8,014 bases of DNA, from NCBI GenBank assembly GCA_017743585.1, contig JAGHYP010000121.1, forward strand, positions 1 through 8,014. Direction: 5' to 3'. Positions 1 through 5,951 of the stretch are shown piece by piece (the first letter of the stretch is position 1; each line of letters opens with the position of its first letter). The translations under genes were made by a program, and so were the position numbers. Origin of the DNA: Chloroflexota bacterium. Lineage in GTDB: Bacteria; Chloroflexota; Anaerolineae; Aggregatilineales; UBA2796. The notes under the pieces were generated by a model, which made no database searches, was not told the origin of the DNA, and saw only the letters and a program-made list of their open reading frames with translations.

Positions 1-514
1 TCGGCTCATCGAAGAGCATGATCTTCGGCTGCATGGCGAGCGCGCGCGCAATCGCTACGCGCTGCTGCTGACCGCCGCTCAGCTGACTGGGATAGGCATC
101 CGCCTTCTCAGGAATGCCGACTTTCGCCAGCAGCTGATGCGCGATCTCAGCCGCTTCTTTGCGGCTGCGCCTGCGGACCACGCGCTGCGCAAGGCAGATG
201 TTCTCCAGCGCCGTGCAGTGCGGGAACAGATTGAAGTTCTGAAAGACCATTCCGACCTCAGCGCGCACCTTGTTGATATTCGCCGCCGAGTCCAACGCGA
301 TGCCATCAACCACGATCTGACCGCTATCGAAGGTCTCCAGACGGTTGATACAGCGCAAGAGCGTGGATTTGCCTGAGCCGCTCGGCCCGATGATCGTGAC
401 CACCTCACCCGGATAAACCTCAAGGCTCACGTCGCGCAAGGCATGAACCACACCCCGCGACGTGCGGAAGTATTTGTTGACCTTTTGAATGGAGATGATC
501 GGTCTCTCAGCCAT
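1..514 (-). CDS. Polar amino-acid ABC transporter ATP-binding protein, 3' end cut off by window edge
   Basis: This is the cytoplasmic ATPase subunit that powers the permease encoded just before it. The 171 visible residues contain Walker A (GPSGSGKST, 43-51), the Q-loop (Q92 in VFQNFNLFPH), the ABC signature (LSGGQQQR, 145-152) and Walker B (IMLFDE, 165-170). The window ends right after this DEP, so the D-loop, H-loop histidine and roughly 70 C-terminal residues of a normal 240-250-residue subunit are missing. The INRLE and NFNLFPH segments are typical of the GlnQ/HisP polar-amino-acid group (PAAT, TC 3.A.1.3). ATG at 514 is chosen because AAGGTG lies 6 nt upstream and the protein begins with the usual short lead into IQKVNKYF. 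The 10-bp gap from the permease stop indicates one operon. The exact substrate cannot be read from the ATPase. Confidence 0.95.
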   Translation of the reverse strand, partial: MAERPIISIQKVNKYFRTSRGVVHALRDVSLEVYPGEVVTIIGPSGSGKSTLLRCINRLETFDSGQIVVDGIALDSAANINKVRAEVGMVFQNFNLFPHCTALENICLAQRVVRRRSRKEAAEIAHQLLAKVGIPEKADAYPSQLSGGQQQRVAIARALAMQPKIMLFDEP

Positions 515-520
515 GTGGAA

Positions 521-526
521 CACCTT
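521..526 (-). promoter_or_regulatory. Ribosome binding site of the ATPase gene, overlapping the permease stop codon
   Basis: On the minus strand the sequence reads TAAGGTG-ttccac-ATG. The AAGGTG Shine-Dalgarno shares its two A's with the TAA stop of the permease and is 6 nt from the ATG at 514. This arrangement favours translational coupling, so that the two subunits are made together. The coupling is inferred; the overlap itself is seen. Confidence 0.7.
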
Positions 527-2090
527 AACGCGGCAAAGCCAGACGGCGCTCGACGGCGCGCACCAACACAGAGAGCAGCAGCGTCATGCACAGGTACAGC
601 GCGCCGATGGTGATATACGGCTCGAAGACCCGGAAAGTATCCGCGGCGAAGATGCGCGCGCGTTGCGTCATCTCAGGCAGGGCGATCACGGTCAGCAGCG
701 CCGTGTCTTTCAGCATGGCGATGAATTCGTTGCCTAGCGGCGGCAAAACGACGCGGAACGCTTGCGGCAAGATGATGTAGCGCATCGCTTGTAGGTAACT
801 CATCCCTAGGCTGCGCGCCGCTTCCATCTGACCGCGCCCGATGCTCTGAATGCCCGCGCGGAACAGCTCAGCAAGGTACGCACCATAGCAGATCGCCAAG
901 CCGAGGATGCCGCGACTGATCGGCGGCAGGTCGCTGTTCGCCGCGAACAAGCCGACGACTGCGATCAGCGCTGTCCCCATGATCGCAGCAGTGATGATCG
1001 GCTGCCAAAAGGCAGCTGGCTCTGTTCTGAGCGCCGCGCGCCTATTCCAAGCCTGCATGATGGCGACGATCGCCGCTAAACCGCCGATCAGCAGCTGCAG
1101 AGTCGGCGCGAGGCGTGGGAATTCATCGCGCAGCCATGTGTAAAGCGCGAAATTGACGAAGAGCAGCGTGACCAAGAGCGGCACGCCGCGCAGCACTTCT
1201 ACATATACTGTCGCGGCGTTGAACAAGATCGGGTTCTCCGAGATGCGCATCAAGCCTGCCACCAAACCGATCACAACGGCGAGCGCAAACGCGATGATCG
1301 CCACGAAGAGCGTCAGAAAGATGCCTGAATCGCAGCCCGCCAAGTTGTTCAGCGCGCACTCAGCGGGCGCGTAGCGCACCACGCTCACGATGTCGCTCTG
1401 GCGAATCTGCAAGATTTCTCCGGGCGAGCGCTCGATCAGAAAGCCCGTACCATCGGCTTCTAGCACAGCGCCGCTGATCGTGTTCGCCGCCTCTTCGGGC
1501 TTCAATGGCAGCAACACGCGGCAACGTCCTTCAGGATCGGGGCGGCAATTCTCAGGCGTGCGCACTACATTTTCGATCTGGACGCTGAACTTCAGCACTT
1601 CCTGCCGCTCGCCGTCATCCGTCACCAAGCGAAAGCGCCCCAAGTCCTCGAAGATCAGCGCGCCGCTGATCTGAGCGCGCAAGAGCGTCACAGTCGAGCC
1701 GACAGGGCAGTCATCCCCCTCAGCAGGCGGCGTGCAGCTCAGCGTGGCGATGTCGGCGCGCGGCACGCGAATAGTGACCTGCCGCTTTGTCTCGATGTTG
1801 ATCAGGTCGCCCGCCTGACCGATAAGGACGCCCTCGACGCGGCGTATGCTGCCATCAGCAGCCCGCACATCGTACGTGACGTTGGCGAAGCGCGTGGTCG
1901 TCAGGCGTGGGTCATCGGTGATGAAGATCAGCGCTCGGCGGTAGAGCGGGCTGGTGAAGAATGAGTAGAAGACGACCGCTAAGCCTGCCACGATGACAAT
2001 CGCCCACCATGGCAGCCGCGCGACGCGCAGTGCAATTTGTTCTAAAACTGGAATGGCAGCAATTTCTCGTTGATGAAAGGATGCTGACAT
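525..2090 (-). CDS. Polar amino-acid ABC transporter permease with a large Cys-rich extracytoplasmic insert
   Basis: This 521-residue membrane subunit of a PAAT-family ABC importer is more than twice the usual 220 or so residues. TM1 is near 28-46. Residues about 50-255 are hydrophilic and presumably outside the membrane. The recognisable permease core starts at a helix near 257-281, followed by VEVLRGVPLLVTLLF (297-311), the hallmark of the family. The EAA loop that contacts the ATPase is at 423-442 (EAARSLG, then IILP), and the last helix is near 492-512. Two further hydrophobic stretches (about 332-347 and 365-384) sit between VEVLRG and the EAA loop, where short PAAT permeases have little. 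The insert holds six cysteines in three pairs (119/128, 182/190, 245/253), each closing a repeat. The start is ATG at 2090; no Shine-Dalgarno is evident before it. The ATPase follows 10 bp downstream. The family call is firm; substrate and insert function are unknown. Confidence 0.93.
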   Translation of the reverse strand: MSASFHQREIAAIPVLEQIALRVARLPWWAIVIVAGLAVVFYSFFTSPLYRRALIFITDDPRLTTTRFANVTYDVRAADGSIRRVEGVLIGQAGDLINIETKRQVTIRVPRADIATLSCTPPAEGDDCPVGSTVTLLRAQISGALIFEDLGRFRLVTDDGERQEVLKFSVQIENVVRTPENCRPDPEGRCRVLLPLKPEEAANTISGAVLEADGTGFLIERSPGEILQIRQSDIVSVVRYAPAECALNNLAGCDSGIFLTLFVAIIAFALAVVIGLVAGLMRISENPILFNAATVYVEVLRGVPLLVTLLFVNFALYTWLRDEFPRLAPTLQLLIGGLAAIVAIMQAWNRRAALRTEPAAFWQPIITAAIMGTALIAVVGLFAANSDLPPISRGILGLAICYGAYLAELFRAGIQSIGRGQMEAARSLGMSYLQAMRYIILPQAFRVVLPPLGNEFIAMLKDTALLTVIALPEMTQRARIFAADTFRVFEPYITIGALYLCMTLLLSVLVRAVERRLALPR

Positions 2091-2143
2091 AAGAAGAAAT
2101 CTACAGCGCGTACAAACTCGCGTGCGAACTTAGAACGCGCTGC

Positions 2144-2172
2144 ATTATAACGCATCTGGCGGGGCGCGCTAA
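2144..2172 (-). promoter_or_regulatory. Predicted sigma-70-type promoter of the amino-acid transporter operon
   Basis: On the minus strand a perfect TATAAT -10 box (2144-2149) lies 17 bp from a weak -35, TTAGCG (2167-2172), in the 94-bp gap between the lipoprotein stop and the permease start. It predicts transcription from about 2137, giving a leader of about 47 nt. The permease-ATPase pair can therefore be transcribed independently of the lipoprotein gene. The -10 match and its intergenic position are the support; the -35 matches only half of the consensus. Confidence 0.6.
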
Positions 2173-2184
2173 CCTGATGCTGCC

Positions 2185-3033
2185 CTATCGCGCAGGCAAG
2201 CCGCCATGCTGCCGCTTGACCAAACGCTGACCTTCAGGGCTTTGTATCCACGCGAAGAAGGCGCGGTAGAGATCATCGGCAGGCTCGGCGTTGCCGACTA
2301 CCAAAATTGGCGAGCGCAGTGCATAGCTGCCGACCGTGAGTGTCTCAGGGGTCGGCAAAATACCATCAAGAGCGACCACGCGCACACCTTCTTGCAGGTA
2401 ACCCGTTGACACATAGCCGATGCTGTTCGGATCAGCGCGCACAAGGTCTAGCACGCTTTGACTGGTCGGCGCAAGGCGCGCCGTGCGCGCGATTGTCTGA
2501 TTGCCGAGCAGCAAGGCTTGCACAATGGCTGCCTCGCTGCTCTCAGCAGGGCGCGCGATGACTTGCACGGGCCGGTCTGCGCCGCCTAGCTCTGCCCAAT
2601 TGCGCACCTGACCGCGCAGAAGCGCGCGCGTTTGCGCAGCCGTCAAGTTGCTGATCAGGTTGCTTGGATGCACCACCAGCGCGATGCCGAGCTGCCCGAT
2701 CGGCGTCGCCCACAAGCTGCCGTTCTCCTCAACAAGGCGCGGATTGGGCAGATAGCTGAGGATAGCGAATGGAATCTCCCCGCGCGCCAGCTCGGCAAGG
2801 GCAAGGCGCGGCTCGAGCGTGCGGATATCCCACGTCACGAAAGCGCTGCTCTCGCGAAAGCTATAGGCGAGATCGCGCAACAGCGGCGTGCTGGCGCCAT
2901 CTGCCATCAGGCGCAGCGAGATAGTTTCTGGCGTTGGACTGGCGGTCGGCAGACTGGCGCGGCAGCCGGCCAGCGCTAGCGAGAACGCGACGAGCGTACG
3001 CCGTGCGGATCGCCAAGACGTGGTGAAGAACAC
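2185..3033 (-). CDS. PstS-like (PBP-like-2) substrate-binding lipoprotein
   Basis: This is a 282-residue predicted lipoprotein receptor. The signal peptide has basic residues in SWRSARR, a hydrophobic core (LVAFSLALAG) and lipobox Cys24, followed by a short linker with SPTPE. The mature part resembles the phosphate-receptor fold: GAST near 46-49, NLTAAQTRALLRGQVRNW (129-146, the 'T.eQ...I..G...NW' segment), DPNSIGYVSTGYL (201-213) and a C-terminal SPEGQRLVKRQHGGLP (265-280). GTG at 3033 is chosen because AAAGGG lies 7 nt upstream and it begins exactly at a signal peptide. The ATG at 3129 would put 32 unlikely residues in front. The loop that in PstS reads S-G-T for phosphate is ESSEAA here (164-169), so the ligand may not be phosphate. 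It lies 94 bp upstream of the amino-acid permease, where a receptor gene is common, but it is not the SBP_bac_3 type expected for that transporter. Confidence 0.8.
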   Translation of the reverse strand: MFFTTSWRSARRTLVAFSLALAGCRASLPTASPTPETISLRLMADGASTPLLRDLAYSFRESSAFVTWDIRTLEPRLALAELARGEIPFAILSYLPNPRLVEENGSLWATPIGQLGIALVVHPSNLISNLTAAQTRALLRGQVRNWAELGGADRPVQVIARPAESSEAAIVQALLLGNQTIARTARLAPTSQSVLDLVRADPNSIGYVSTGYLQEGVRVVALDGILPTPETLTVGSYALRSPILVVGNAEPADDLYRAFFAWIQSPEGQRLVKRQHGGLPAR

Positions 3034-3040
3034 GCTTACG

Positions 3041-3046
3041 CCCTTT
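3041..3046 (-). promoter_or_regulatory. Ribosome binding site deciding the GTG start of the lipoprotein
   Basis: The minus strand reads AAAGGG-cgtaagc-GTG, a good Shine-Dalgarno at 7-nt spacing. It supports GTG at 3033 rather than the upstream ATG at 3129, and the resulting protein starts directly with a lipoprotein signal peptide. Confidence 0.65.
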
Positions 3047-3056
3047 GCGTGGCTGC

Positions 3057-3086
3057 GTTGTAAACAAACCAACTCAGGCCGCTCAA
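3057..3086 (-). promoter_or_regulatory. Possible promoter of the lipoprotein gene
   Basis: On the minus strand, TTGAGC (3081-3086, four of six consensus bases) and TACAAC (3057-3062, four of six) are separated by 18 bp. Transcription would begin near 3050, 17 nt before the GTG start. The position and spacing are plausible, but neither box is strong and there is no independent support. Confidence 0.35.
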
Positions 3087-3106
3087 TCCTTTCTGAACAG
3101 GCGTGA

Positions 3107-3124
3107 TGAAGCGTCCCTGCTTCA
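3107..3124 (-). terminator. Small hairpin between tgt and the lipoprotein gene, possible tgt terminator
   Basis: TGAAGC-gtccct-GCTTCA is a perfect 6-bp stem with a 6-nt loop, 67 bp beyond the tgt stop and before the predicted lipoprotein promoter. No T-run follows on the minus strand, so a classical intrinsic terminator is not shown. The rest of the 157-bp gap (3034-3190) holds only the promoter and ribosome-binding elements listed separately. Confidence 0.25.
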
Positions 3125-3190
3125 AGCACATCGCTCGAAGCGGTCGCTGCGCACGGCCGAGTTGCTCAGCTGCAAGAGATGCGCGCGCCA

Positions 3191-4333
3191 TCACAGGATT
3201 AGTGGCGCAGATGCCTCCTCACTGGTTGAGCAATAGGCTGCTAAGAAGTCCGCTGCGTAGGCCTCAAACGTGCCGTTCAAGATAGCAGCACGCATCTCTC
3301 TCATGAGCGTCAGGAGCAAGTGGAGGTTATGCAAGGTGAGCAGTTGGTGACCAAGTAACTCGTCAGCTTTGACCAAATGCCGCAGGTAAGCGCGCGAGAA
3401 GTGAGTGCAAGTGTAGCAGGTGCAGCCTGCTTCCAACGGTGCGCTATCTTCGGCGTGCGCGAGGTTGCGCATGTTCAGGCGTCCGCGCCGCGTGAGCGCT
3501 GCACCATGCCGCGCCATGCGCGTCGGCAGGACGCAGTCGAAGATATCCACGCCGCGCGCCACGCCGTTCACCAAGTCTTCAGGGCTGCCTACCCCCATCA
3601 AATAGCGCGGCCGGTCAGCGGGCAGCATTGGGACTGTGTAGTCCAGCGTCGCCAGCATTTCGCGCTTGGTCTCGCCCACTGCCAGCCCGCCGATGGCGTA
3701 GCCCGCGAAGTTCAGGTCAGTCAGAAAGCGGACGGACGCGGCGCGCAGATCAGGGAAGATACCGCCTTGCACGATGCCGAAGAGCGCTTGACGCTCAGGA
3801 TCGCCGCTGCGCGCATGTTCTTCGAGGCAGCGCAGCGCCCAAGCGTGCGTTCGCTCGCAGGCGGCGCGCACCACCTCGCGCTCGTTTGGCTTGGGGCATT
3901 CATCGAAGCACATGATCACGTCCGCGCCGAGGTTGTGTTGGATTTGAATGGATTTCTCAGGCGTCAAGCGATGAACCGAGCCGTCGAGGTGGCTGCGGAA
4001 CGTGACTCCGTCGTCATCAATGCGGCGCAGCGCGCCCAGACTGAAGACTTGGAAGCCGCCAGAATCGGTCAGGATCGGTCTTTCCCACGCCATGAAGCGA
4101 TGCAAGCCGCCCAAGCGCGCGATCAGGGCATCGCCAGGACGCAAATACAAGTGGTAGGTGTTGGCGAGGATCAGCGTTGTGCCCAGCTCGTAGAGTTCGC
4201 GCGGCTGCATCGCTTTGACAGTCGCTTGCGTGCCGACAGGCGCGAAGACCGGAGTCGGGATCGGGCCGTGCGGCGTGTGGAAAACGCCCGCGCGCGCCTG
4301 ACCGCTCTGTGCCTGCAGCTCGAACTCGAACAT
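3191..4333 (-). CDS. tgt: tRNA-guanine(34) transglycosylase (queuine tRNA-ribosyltransferase)
   Basis: The enzyme exchanges guanine 34 in the anticodon of tRNAs for Tyr, His, Asn and Asp with preQ1, the key step of queuosine synthesis, in the cytoplasm. The 380-residue protein has the usual bacterial length. Asp90 in LTDSGGFQVFSLG is the base-recognition and acid/base aspartate (E. coli Asp89). Asp266 in GVDIFDCVLPTR is the nucleophile (E. coli Asp264). The zinc site is C304-x-C306-xx-C309 with H335 in LLTLHN. GVGSPEDLV and the FAPVGTQATVKAM segment near the N-terminus are also diagnostic. ATG at 4333 is chosen because GAGG lies 6 nt upstream. The in-frame TTG at 4345 overlaps that Shine-Dalgarno and is unlikely to be used. 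No other queuosine gene is in the window, so whether the cell makes preQ1 or salvages it cannot be told. Confidence 0.98.
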   Translation of the reverse strand: MFEFELQAQSGQARAGVFHTPHGPIPTPVFAPVGTQATVKAMQPRELYELGTTLILANTYHLYLRPGDALIARLGGLHRFMAWERPILTDSGGFQVFSLGALRRIDDDGVTFRSHLDGSVHRLTPEKSIQIQHNLGADVIMCFDECPKPNEREVVRAACERTHAWALRCLEEHARSGDPERQALFGIVQGGIFPDLRAASVRFLTDLNFAGYAIGGLAVGETKREMLATLDYTVPMLPADRPRYLMGVGSPEDLVNGVARGVDIFDCVLPTRMARHGAALTRRGRLNMRNLAHAEDSAPLEAGCTCYTCTHFSRAYLRHLVKADELLGHQLLTLHNLHLLLTLMREMRAAILNGTFEAYAADFLAAYCSTSEEASAPLIL

Positions 4334-4367
4334 GGGCTTCCTCAATCGCGTCCACGCGCAAGTTCAA

Positions 4368-4395
4368 ATTATAACAATGGGGTGCGATAAGGCAA
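4368..4395 (-). promoter_or_regulatory. Predicted promoter of tgt with extended -10
   Basis: The minus strand has TGTTATAAT, meaning a perfect TATAAT (4368-4373) preceded by the TGn extension. TTGCCT (4390-4395, four of six consensus bases) lies 16 bp upstream. It falls in the 80-bp gap between the PPC-repeat gene and tgt and gives a leader of about 28 nt. This is the best promoter match in the window and suggests tgt is transcribed on its own. Confidence 0.65.
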
Positions 4396-4413
4396 TCGTT
4401 CTAGCAACAAGCA

Positions 4414-5850
4414 TTATGGAGCTGTGAGAGAGAGCGTTACGGCATACGCACCTTGTGTTGTGCCTTCGGCTACGCCGTAGCGCGCCACCACGATCAGATA
4501 ACGAGCCGTCTCAGGCAGGATGCTCTGCAGAACGGCGCGGCGCGGATCATCGGCTGAGGCGGCCGCACTGCCGAGCAGGATCGGCTGCTCGCCGCGATAG
4601 ACATACAGATAGAGAGTCGGCTGCAGCGTGCCGCTCTCAGCAGTTAGCACAAGCTGCGCCCTCTCGCCACGAGCGCCTGCGAAAGCGTAATAGGCGAGGA
4701 AGCGCTGATCGTCCAAGATGCCGCGCAAGGTCTCGCCTGGGCGGATGAGCGCAACAGATGGCAGCACAGGAGTTGGCGTGGCGGGCAGCGTCAGCGCGCC
4801 GCTGAGCGTGAGCGTGTACTCGCCGCTGGCGGGCTCGTTCACGCCGCCATTGCGCACCACAATCACGTAGTACCTGCCGCTGCGCTGCAGGGGGATATTG
4901 CGCAGAGTGCCTTCACCAGCTGCCACTTGCTCGAAGCGCTCGTCTGTCAGCAAGATCAAGGCGGGGAACGCCGCCTGTGCCTGCAGGATCAGATCAACAC
5001 GGCCGCCGCGCTGCGCCTCAAATTGATAGAGCGTGGCAAAGCGCGGGCTGAGCGCCCCCGTCTGCGCTAGACCTGCCACAAGGCGCACGCCCTCAGCCGG
5101 CGACGGACGAGTTGGCGCTGTTGCAGCGCGCGCGATCGTGTAGGCGCTGCCGCCGACCTGCCCGATGCGCGAGACGACCAGCCAACACCAGCCTTCGGCA
5201 GCAGGGGCGGCGCGCAGCACGTCGTTCAGCTCTGCCGTGGCAAGGCGCCTCTCAAAATCGTGACTGTACAGATACATGCCAATCGGTAGCGCCTGCTCAG
5301 CGCGCAAGGTGAACTCTAGCGGCTCGCCTGCTGCCGCATAGACGGCGTACAGATGGAATGGCGCGCCATCGCTCAGCTCGGCGCGAATCGACTCGCCTGC
5401 TGCCAGCGGGGCAACGCGCGGCAGGTCGCTGAGCGGCGAAGGCGTCGGCGTCGGGTTGAGCAGACGCAGCGCAAGCCGAAAAGCGCCCGCCGTGCGATGG
5501 CTATTCGGCGCGGCGACGACCTTGATCAAGTAGTCGCCGTTGCGCGGCAAAACATGACGCAAGCGCGCATCTGGAGCGCCACCGCTGTTGTCATCGAGCG
5601 CAAAAACTTGGCGCTGCTCGGCGTCCAGCAGCATCACGAGCGGATCGAGCGCTTCAGGTTCTGCTGCCTCAACCGCGATCAACACAGCGTCGCCTTCGCG
5701 TCTGCTGAAAAGATAGCGCGCCTCAGGTTGTGCCGCGCTCAGGCTACCCTCAACGCTCTCTCCGTAGCTCAGGCGCGTCTGCGCGTAGGTCGTTAGGCAC
5801 GGCGCTGCGAGCCACGCGCATAACAGCGCTCCAATCGCCCATCGGCGCAT
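4414..5850 (-). CDS. Exported protein with four PPC-like beta-sandwich repeats
   Basis: This 478-residue protein has an N-terminal signal peptide: MRRW, then a hydrophobic core to about residue 18, with probable cleavage after TYA at 23. The rest consists of four repeats of about 100 residues (about 28-131, 146-242, 255-350, 367-476). They share the pattern G-E-[ST]-[LIV] at the start, a Y-x-F strand, [DA]-P-x-[LI]-x-L in the middle, and a closing L-P-x-[SNT]-G/A-x-Y-x-[IV]-x-V followed by G-x-Y-x-[LV]-x-L. This matches the bacterial pre-peptidase C-terminal (PPC) fold, which is usually appended to secreted enzymes. Thr/Pro-rich linkers (NPTPTPSP, ATPTPVLP) separate repeats 1/2 and 3/4. No catalytic domain, LPXTG motif or C-terminal membrane helix is visible, so it is probably a secreted binding or structural protein; its function is unknown. 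The start at 5850 has AGGG 6 nt upstream. It is divergent from the peptidase gene. Confidence 0.85.
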   Translation of the reverse strand: MRRWAIGALLCAWLAAPCLTTYAQTRLSYGESVEGSLSAAQPEARYLFSRREGDAVLIAVEAAEPEALDPLVMLLDAEQRQVFALDDNSGGAPDARLRHVLPRNGDYLIKVVAAPNSHRTAGAFRLALRLLNPTPTPSPLSDLPRVAPLAAGESIRAELSDGAPFHLYAVYAAAGEPLEFTLRAEQALPIGMYLYSHDFERRLATAELNDVLRAAPAAEGWCWLVVSRIGQVGGSAYTIARAATAPTRPSPAEGVRLVAGLAQTGALSPRFATLYQFEAQRGGRVDLILQAQAAFPALILLTDERFEQVAAGEGTLRNIPLQRSGRYYVIVVRNGGVNEPASGEYTLTLSGALTLPATPTPVLPSVALIRPGETLRGILDDQRFLAYYAFAGARGERAQLVLTAESGTLQPTLYLYVYRGEQPILLGSAAASADDPRRAVLQSILPETARYLIVVARYGVAEGTTQGAYAVTLSLTAP

Positions 5851-5951
5851 CGTCAGCCCTGCTTCTTAGGCTTTCAGCCGAGAAATCTACTCAATTCTAG
5901 CCTTCCATGCCACAATAGCCATGTGAGGAACATCCTCTGAAGGAGCTGAAA
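5851..5951. promoter_or_regulatory. Divergent control region between the PPC-repeat gene and the oligoendopeptidase gene
   Basis: These 101 bp must carry both promoters. On the minus strand TAGAAT (5894-5899, five of six -10 bases) would give a leader of about 37 nt for the PPC gene; no convincing -35 pairs with it. On the plus strand only weak boxes are visible (for example CACAAT at 5911-5916 with TACTCA 17 bp upstream). The peptidase has a strong Shine-Dalgarno, AAGGAG (5940-5945), 6 nt before its ATG. A perfect small inverted repeat, GAGGA-aca-TCCTC (5925-5937), lies just upstream of it. Confidence 0.5.

Noticed and set aside
79..423. A 114-codon minus-strand frame overlapping the ATPase
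   Set aside because: It is an Arg/Ser-rich translation in another frame of the same strand as the clear ABC ATPase, which is the real product.
3120..3142. GCTTC...GAAGC pairing as an alternative tgt terminator
   Set aside because: The arms are 5 bp with a 13-nt loop and no T-run, weaker than the 6-bp hairpin at 3107-3124 that uses the same bases.
3377..4390. A 337-codon plus-strand open frame opposite tgt
   Set aside because: It lies fully antisense to a tgt gene with all catalytic and zinc residues intact. Its translation is rich in Arg, Ala and Gln with no recognisable domain, as expected for a shadow frame in GC-rich DNA.
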